From Archaeoglobus sp. UBA230 (GTDB taxonomy: Archaea > Halobacteriota > Archaeoglobi > Archaeoglobales > Archaeoglobaceae), in NCBI GenBank assembly GCA_002507545.1, contig DAVR01000024.1, positions 1 through 64,000 on the forward strand: a stretch of DNA of 64,000 nt, in the 5' to 3' direction. Positions 59,320 through 64,000 of this stretch are shown here, piece by piece (position 1 is the first letter of the stretch; each line of letters opens with the position of its first letter). The notes beneath the pieces are model-generated. The model was not told the DNA's origin. It saw only the letters and a list, made by a program, of their open reading frames with translations, and did no database searches. A program made the translations under genes and the position numbers.

Positions 59320-60238
59320 ACTTTCTAATTCCTGAGAATATGAGCACGGCAGCAAGTTTTCTCATTCCGGGTATTGGATAGTCTCCGTATCTCACAACTA
59401 TATCTCTGTTCAGATTTTCTATCATCGAGATTGAGGAGAACAGTCCCTCCATTGTTATTTCCTCCGGCTTTCCTGCAAAAAGTAGCAGAGCTGATTTCGA
59501 GGTTTCCACGTCACCGTTTATGCTGACATTCCTCAAAGCCTCCTCAGTAAGCTCAATCATTCTTCTCGTCCTCAAAGCCTTTAAAGCGCTTTCCCGCTTG
59601 AAGATAAGGGATTTCAAGTCCAACGGTATTTTCCTCTCTGCTATTCCAGCAATGGCGAATCCATCACCTCTCAACGCGTTAAAGACGTCAGAAGTGTCAA
59701 CAACAACTTCTCCGGCAACCTTCTTTTTCAAATCTATCTCCCCTGCCAGCGAGATGAGATTCATCACCCTTAGAATCTTTCGCTCAACACCTACATCCCC
59801 TTCAAAGAGGATTAGAACGTCAGCAGAATCTCGCAAACTTCTTATTCTCTTCTTGATTTCCCCGATACTTGATGTATCAAGCTGAGGGACAAGAGCAAGG
59901 GCGATTACAGTTTCACCTGTCATTTTCTTCAATCTCTCACAGAGTTCGAGTGAAGTTAAGTAACCAAAATCATCCTCTAAGGATGTTATCACTAAACTAC
60001 CCTCAAATATTTCGTAGAGGGACGTTACTTTGTTTACAAACCCACTAACGTCCCCTCTCAGACCATGGACGTAGAATTTCCTGTCCTCTTTCAACGAAAC
60101 GCTTCTCAAGTGTTCCTCATTGTTCAACACACAGAAGCACTTGAAAAGGGACACTCTATTAACTTTAACCCCCTTTTTATGGAGTAGTTCAGCGATCTTT
60201 GCCCCTCGCAATCCTGAGCCTATCGTCAGTAATCTCAT
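59306..60238 (-). CDS. Divergent FtsZ/tubulin-like protein lacking a GTP loop
   Basis: 310 aa. The layout matches FtsZ: N-terminal strand MRLLTIGSGLRGAKIAELL, the DVLILFEGDVGVERKILRVMNLISLAGEIDLKK region, EVVVDTSDVFNALRGDGFAIAGIAE (FtsZ vDfaDVrtvl...G.AlmGiG) and a C-terminal domain SINGDVETSKSALLLFAGKPEEITMEGLFSSISMI. At the T4 position, where FtsZ has GGGTGTG, there is EDDFGYLTSLE, and the N-terminal glycines are sparse. GTP binding is therefore doubtful. The function is unknown. Confidence 0.65.
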   Translation of the reverse strand: MRLLTIGSGLRGAKIAELLHKKGVKVNRVSLFKCFCVLNNEEHLRSVSLKEDRKFYVHGLRGDVSGFVNKVTSLYEIFEGSLVITSLEDDFGYLTSLELCERLKKMTGETVIALALVPQLDTSSIGEIKKRIRSLRDSADVLILFEGDVGVERKILRVMNLISLAGEIDLKKKVAGEVVVDTSDVFNALRGDGFAIAGIAERKIPLDLKSLIFKRESALKALRTRRMIELTEEALRNVSINGDVETSKSALLLFAGKPEEITMEGLFSSISMIENLNRDIVVRYGDYPIPGMRKLAAVLIFSGIRKFRFA

Positions 60239-60260
60239 TTTCCCAATATTCTCAAGAAGT

Positions 60261-61193
60261 TTAAAATATTTTTAGTTTGAGATAGTGGAACAGAGAGATT
60301 AAACTGTAGACAGAGTAGATCAGAATGCCTAAGAAGGGCGCAAAGAAGTAAATCTTTTTTGGTTTCTCTATGTATTTCATTGATCTGACAAAAATTGCTG
60401 TGGATGTCAGGAACAGCAACAGAAAGAGGCAGAGTGACAGTATGGGGTGAATAAAGGCAGAAGGTATTGGTATCAAAGCTGCCATCCAGATTAAAGAATC
60501 AGTTGGGAAAGCCCCGACTTCGTGGGCAGCCTCTGCAGCACCCTTCGCTCTCGCCATCTGCCACGTATGAACTTCACCGATACTCTCCGGAAGAGATACA
60601 AAGACTTTTGCGTCAGTTAACTTCTGTCTCAACCTTATTCCCTTCTTTCTTAGAATCAGGGAGAAACCGTAATCTTCAGCCCTCCGGCTTTCGGGATACT
60701 TGACTCTCTTGAATATCTCAACTCTCTCAGCTTTGTTGTTGCCTGGAATGTGCATTTCAGCAAGCTTTGGCACTATCGCGTGAATTGCATGATACCAAGC
60801 AAAGGCGTGGGCAAAAAATCCTCCCCTGACAACCGGCAACCCCCCAGCAGCATCAGCAGACTTCAGGCAATCCAGCATTTTTTCCACATAGTCCGGGAAA
60901 TATACGTTTTCGGAATCGCCCCAAATCACGACATCGTATTTTTGCTTCAATGCATACTCACATGCCTCAACTCTTGCGTATCCCGTCCCTCCAAGCTTCT
61001 CCTGAACTTTAAATTGGATACACGGGTTGGAGTAGGCTTTGACAACTTCTTCCGAATTGTCGGTCGAGAGTCCATCAAGAACAAGGACATCAAAGTCCTC
61101 ACAGAGCCTTGCCGACTGATTGAGCAGCGATTCGATGCAACTCTTCAATCCTTCTGCGTTATCTTTGTTCAGTATAACCACCAACGCCTTCAT
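60261..61193 (-). CDS. Membrane-anchored family 2 glycosyltransferase
   Basis: 310 aa GT-A glycosyltransferase. VVILNKDNAEGLKSCIESLL and VLDGLSTDNSEEVV open the nucleotide site, WGDSENVYFPDYVEKML takes the place of the DxD region, and RRAEDYGFSLILRKKG is the acceptor loop. Two or three C-terminal helices anchor it. It probably acts on a lipid- or protein-linked glycan. Its start overlaps the stop of the flavoprotein gene by 4 bp. Confidence 0.88.
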   Translation of the reverse strand: MKALVVILNKDNAEGLKSCIESLLNQSARLCEDFDVLVLDGLSTDNSEEVVKAYSNPCIQFKVQEKLGGTGYARVEACEYALKQKYDVVIWGDSENVYFPDYVEKMLDCLKSADAAGGLPVVRGGFFAHAFAWYHAIHAIVPKLAEMHIPGNNKAERVEIFKRVKYPESRRAEDYGFSLILRKKGIRLRQKLTDAKVFVSLPESIGEVHTWQMARAKGAAEAAHEVGAFPTDSLIWMAALIPIPSAFIHPILSLCLFLLLFLTSTAIFVRSMKYIEKPKKIYFFAPFLGILIYSVYSLISLFHYLKLKIF

Positions 61194-62446
61194 GTTCTCA
61201 CGATGTTGCGCGCAAGAGCCTTAGCCTGAGCCATTACGGCATCCATGTTGAGATACCCCCACCCTCCAAATCTGCCGAAGGGTATGATATTTTTCTCCCT
61301 TAGATAAACCCTTATCTTCTCAACTGCCTTTCTGTAGTGGTGGTTGTAGACAACGTAAGCGTGCTCCCACTCCCAAGCCCTACAAACCTCCACATTGAAA
61401 TCGAATCCTACATCTATGAGGTCACCGATAACCCTCTCACAAATATTACTGATTTTTTCACCCGGTTTCCTCGATATCTCTGCTATAATTGTAGAACAGC
61501 CATCTGGAGCCATGTATGGACTGTAGTTGCTAAGAAAGGCGATTCTGTGGAAGATAATATCAGATTGGGGGAAATAAAGCCAGTGAAAATTCGGCACCCT
61601 ATCTTTAATCCCGAGCCCGACAACTGTTAGCGAGTTGTAGTCAAGTTTCTGTATCTCTCCCTCAATTTCATCGCAATCCATAATTTTCGGTAGATGGGTT
61701 AAGGGGGCGGTATAAACAAGCTTGTCAAATTCATACTGACCCCTTGTTGTTTCAACAACCACCTCACCCTCTCCTATCTCAATCTTCCTGACACCCTCAC
61801 TCACCCTGACATCAACCTTTTCAGCCAAACTCTTCGCCAGAGTTTCTATTCCTCCCTTGAGGGGATAAAAAAATCTCAACTGGTGGGTGTATCCCTCCGT
61901 CTCAATGCCGACTGCTGATCTGAGAATGTCATCAACTGGGGGGTTTGGAACTCTTCCCCCAACCCAGTCAAGGGATATCTCCTCCAAATTCCTCTTCCAT
62001 ATTTTCTCATTGTAGGGTTTGAGATACCTATCAGTAATTTCTCTCCCAAAAACATAGTAAAACCACTCTAATAGGTTTTCCGGCTCTTTTTTCTCCCTTA
62101 TCATGTTTTCCACAAAGTCCTTTAAGATTTGAAATCTCTCCTCAGCCGGAAGCATTGAAATGCCATTTTCAAAAGGATACTTTATAAACTGGTTATTGTA
62201 AAAGATGAAAGTTCTTCTTCTGTGCTCGACGTAATTCCCAATTGTCGCCAGCATCTCGAAAAGTGTTTCGTCGTCTTTTGAAAATATTATGTGGGAGCCT
62301 CCAGTATCAAATGTATAGCCTTCAATGGTATCTGTTCTAAGCAAACCTCCTGGTCTGCTTTCAGATTCAAAAACTACTGCATTTTTAATATTGTTTGCAA
62401 TGGCAAGACCTGATAGCCCAGCTCCAACGATGCCGATTTTGCTCAT
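61190..62446 (-). CDS. FAD-dependent amine oxidase/mutase-like flavoprotein
   Basis: 418 aa with the dinucleotide motif KIGIVGAGLSGLAIANNI, FESESRPGGLLRTD and a C-terminal FGRFGGWGYLNMDAVMAQA segment. The RYLKPYNEKIWKRNLEEISLDWVGGRVPNPP part resembles UDP-galactopyranose mutase and protoporphyrinogen-oxidase-like proteins of glycan clusters. The start at 62446 gives the Rossmann motif at the N-terminus. With the overlapping GT2 gene it suggests surface sugar synthesis rather than haem. Confidence 0.8.
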   Translation of the reverse strand: MSKIGIVGAGLSGLAIANNIKNAVVFESESRPGGLLRTDTIEGYTFDTGGSHIIFSKDDETLFEMLATIGNYVEHRRRTFIFYNNQFIKYPFENGISMLPAEERFQILKDFVENMIREKKEPENLLEWFYYVFGREITDRYLKPYNEKIWKRNLEEISLDWVGGRVPNPPVDDILRSAVGIETEGYTHQLRFFYPLKGGIETLAKSLAEKVDVRVSEGVRKIEIGEGEVVVETTRGQYEFDKLVYTAPLTHLPKIMDCDEIEGEIQKLDYNSLTVVGLGIKDRVPNFHWLYFPQSDIIFHRIAFLSNYSPYMAPDGCSTIIAEISRKPGEKISNICERVIGDLIDVGFDFNVEVCRAWEWEHAYVVYNHHYRKAVEKIRVYLREKNIIPFGRFGGWGYLNMDAVMAQAKALARNIVRT

Positions 62447-62513
62447 CAATTGCACAAGATATTCTGGCAATTTAAATTTGTTTGGAAGCGTAAAGGATAA
62501 GTTACTTAAGTTT

Positions 62514-63563
62514 GTGAAGCAGAATAAAATTCGGAGGGAGATATTGAGTGGCAAATCGAGCGCAAGGGCAGCAGTGATTGGTATTTTAATCAGTATCGTA
62601 GTTACGGTAATCATCTTCAAGTATACCGAAAGTGAGATTACGTGGAGTGTTCTGAGGAGGGCAAACTGGATTTATCTCCTTCTTGCATTTCTGATGCAGG
62701 TTTCTTTCTGGTTGCTCTGGGCGTTCAGACTCAAGCTACTCACAAACTATCTCGGTTACAAGGTCTCATATTTCCACTCTTTGGAAATAACAATGGCAAG
62801 CATGTTTACTGCAGCTATAACCCCATCATCAGCAGGAGGAGAACCGGTTAGAGTTAAAATGTTGTCAGACAGAGATGTTGATGTTGGAACTTCAGCGTTT
62901 ATAGTGCTCGCTGAGAGAATACTTGATTCCATGTTTTTCTCCTCTGCCCTTCCCGTATTTCTGATAATAACAGGTTTTTCTACCAGCTTCGGATTCAAGA
63001 TTGCTGTTGTTTTCACTACACTTCTTGCCATTTTCATCTATATGCTTTTCAGAATATTCAGAAACGAGGCAAGTATTGACAGGTTTTCAAAAATACTTTA
63101 CAGATTAGTGAAATGGTTCAATGAAGAGAAGGCAGAGAATTACTCCAGCGTTTTCTCAAGAGAGCTGAGAAGATTTAGAGAGGCAACAATTCAGATGCTG
63201 TCGAACTCGTTGAGTGGTATCTTTGTGCTTTACATTCTGACACTAATTTTATGGTCTGCAGGATTCATGGTTCCGTCTTTCATCCTTTTGTCTCTCGGCT
63301 ACGACCCCTACTTCCTCTACTCATACACAGCACAGCTTATAATCGTGATAGTATCTCTTGTTCCACTCACTCCCGGCAGCAGCGGTATTGCAGAGGTCAG
63401 CATGGCTTACCTCTACTCAAACTTTGTTGACACGAACATACTCGGTGTTCTTGTAGCGCTATGGAGAATAATCACGTATCATGCAAACATATTCTTCGGG
63501 GCGCTTTTTGTGAATTACAGCCTAATAAAATCGAGGATATTAAAAAGTAAGAGTGTTAACTGA
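62514..63563 (+). CDS. UPF0104/LPG-synthase-like membrane protein
   Basis: 349 aa from GTG 62514 with about eight hydrophobic helices. It matches the lysylphosphatidylglycerol-synthase transmembrane (flippase-like) family: MASMFTAAITPSSAGGEPVRVKML, the AERILDSMFF segment, and LVPLTPGSSGIAEVSMAYLYS. The archaeal members have no aminoacyl-transferase domain and may move lipids or glycolipids. The start is uncertain; a TATA-like CAATTTAAATTTG near 62469-62481 supports this GTG. Divergent from the flavoprotein gene. Confidence 0.82.
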   Translation: MKQNKIRREILSGKSSARAAVIGILISIVVTVIIFKYTESEITWSVLRRANWIYLLLAFLMQVSFWLLWAFRLKLLTNYLGYKVSYFHSLEITMASMFTAAITPSSAGGEPVRVKMLSDRDVDVGTSAFIVLAERILDSMFFSSALPVFLIITGFSTSFGFKIAVVFTTLLAIFIYMLFRIFRNEASIDRFSKILYRLVKWFNEEKAENYSSVFSRELRRFREATIQMLSNSLSGIFVLYILTLILWSAGFMVPSFILLSLGYDPYFLYSYTAQLIIVIVSLVPLTPGSSGIAEVSMAYLYSNFVDTNILGVLVALWRIITYHANIFFGALFVNYSLIKSRILKSKSVN

Positions 63564-63822
63564 CATAACTTTCGTCATCTTCAAATCCAAAGCTCATATC
63601 CTGAAGCATTTTCGTCGCAAGTCCCATAAGGACTTTATCATCTCCTACAATCTCCCTAATCAGCATCAGAGAGGCAGATTCTTTAAGTTCAAAACTCTTA
63701 ATACCTTCAAGTAATGTCAAAAGTCTGGAGGCAAGCTTGTATATTTCTGCAAGCTTGACGTCATCTTCTCCCTCAACCTCTTCTTCATCATCCTCCATTA
63801 AAATATACTCAAATTCATCCAT
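63556..63822 (-). CDS. Small acidic hypothetical protein
   Basis: 88 aa, not recognised. An acidic start (MDEFEYILMEDDEEEVEGEDD) is followed by a helical region of about 60 residues. The ATG at 63822 is supported by a TATA-like GCTTAAATTAAG about 27 nt upstream. It overlaps the previous gene convergently by 8 bp. Confidence 0.65.
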   Translation of the reverse strand: MDEFEYILMEDDEEEVEGEDDVKLAEIYKLASRLLTLLEGIKSFELKESASLMLIREIVGDDKVLMGLATKMLQDMSFGFEDDESYVS

Positions 63823-63896
63823 GCTAAATTTTAACCGCACGGCTTAATTTAAGCTTTTCCGTAAAAAGATAAATTACTAAACTGTAAATTCCACTG

Positions 63897-64000
63897 ATGG
63901 ATATTCCGAGGATTGTTATAGCTGGCACGAGCAGCAAAGTTGGGAAGACGATGGTTTCCATCGGTCTAATGAGGGCTCTGGTAAACAGGGGCTATGTTGT
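63897..64000 (+). CDS. cbiA: Cobyrinate a,c-diamide synthase (N-terminal part)
   Basis: Only the first 34 codons are inside the window: DIPRIVIAGTSSKVGKTMVS, then IGLMRALVNRGYVV. The P-loop GTSSKVGKT is of the CbiA/CobB amidotransferase type (bacterial SGSGKTT equivalent). A TATA-like GATAAATTAC lies about 27 nt upstream. Other P-loop amidotransferases (CobQ, dethiobiotin synthase) are less likely; the truncated frame prevents certainty. Confidence 0.7.
   Translation, partial: MDIPRIVIAGTSSKVGKTMVSIGLMRALVNRGYV

Overview
The window is a piece of an archaeal chromosome, almost certainly from the Archaeoglobales and close to Archaeoglobus. The evidence is: archaeal-type information genes (Orc1/Cdc6, RfcS, aIF5B, aIF6, FtsY, prefoldin alpha, PDCD5, RpoF, and ribosomal proteins L7Ae, L18a/LX, L21e, L24e, L31e, L39e, S19e, S28e); a small RFC subunit that, from memory, looks very like the A. 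fulgidus protein; and enzymes for tetrahydromethanopterin (MptD, MptE) and coenzyme F420 (CofC) in a genome that also has acyl-CoA dehydrogenase and 2-oxoacid:ferredoxin oxidoreductase. Thermophile signs are a long-chain/branched polyamine operon (speH-bpsA) and an Ogg2 glycosylase. Many genes have a TATA box 24-30 nt before the start codon, which suggests leaderless transcripts. Genes inside operons more often carry GGAGGTGAT-type ribosome sites.

Layout. 1-8.9 kb: a Cys-rich orphan behind a phased operator array, Mrp/NBP35 ATPase, UMP kinase, then a minus-strand block mptD-pssA-asd-artA (pterin enzyme, archaetidylserine synthesis, archaeosortase), a duplicated thymidylate-synthase-like protein, a glycoprotein-like orphan, Clp1/Grc3 kinase, YjbQ and RlmE. 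8.9-13.2 kb: porGDAB, tatA, acyl-CoA dehydrogenase. 13.2-20.2 kb: DUF373 and a long translation/secretion/replication operon (CRM protein, rps19e, pdcd5, rpl39e, rpl31e, eif6, rpl18a, pfdA, ftsY, cofC, rfcS, taw3). 20.2-26.6 kb: argC, DUF167, intron-bearing tRNA-Leu(CAA), ogg2, mtnA, a seven-helix membrane protein, tRNA-Arg(CCG), mptE, thiI, rubredoxin. 26.6-29.8 kb: a PAS gene remnant, a PAS histidine kinase, a probable H/ACA guide RNA and cdc6.

29.9-43.2 kb: radical SAM/nucleotidyltransferase pair, trmO, ade-PRT purine salvage pair, ABC exporter, tRNA-Leu(CAG), DUF1646 transporter, orphan solute-binding lipoprotein, thioredoxin-like protein, aIF5B, ndk, rpl24e, rps28e, rpl7ae. 43.2-52.7 kb: class III aminotransferase plus kinase-fold protein, rpl21e-rpoF-DUF655, PRC barrel, EamA exporter, SCP2 protein, AN1 zinc-finger rhomboid, RaSEA, a small membrane protein, ProRS. 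52.7-64 kb: speH-bpsA, two ABC-2-type membrane proteins (one ending in a PrsW-like protease domain), CooT-like protein, GAPDH, TruA, a degenerate FtsZ-like protein, a flavoprotein/GT2/LPG-synthase-like surface module, and the start of cbiA.

No CRISPR array, insertion sequence or prophage was seen. The least-explained items are: (i) a thymidylate synthase homologue holding two TS folds, the first without its nucleophile; (ii) an H/ACA-like sRNA with a K-loop beside cdc6; (iii) a two-gene aminotransferase/kinase-fold unit; (iv) an ABC-2 permease fused to an intramembrane-protease domain; (v) an FtsZ/tubulin-like protein with an eroded GTP-binding loop; (vi) three operator-like dyads at exactly 20-bp phasing; (vii) an overlapping out-of-frame ORF at the AdoMet decarboxylase start.
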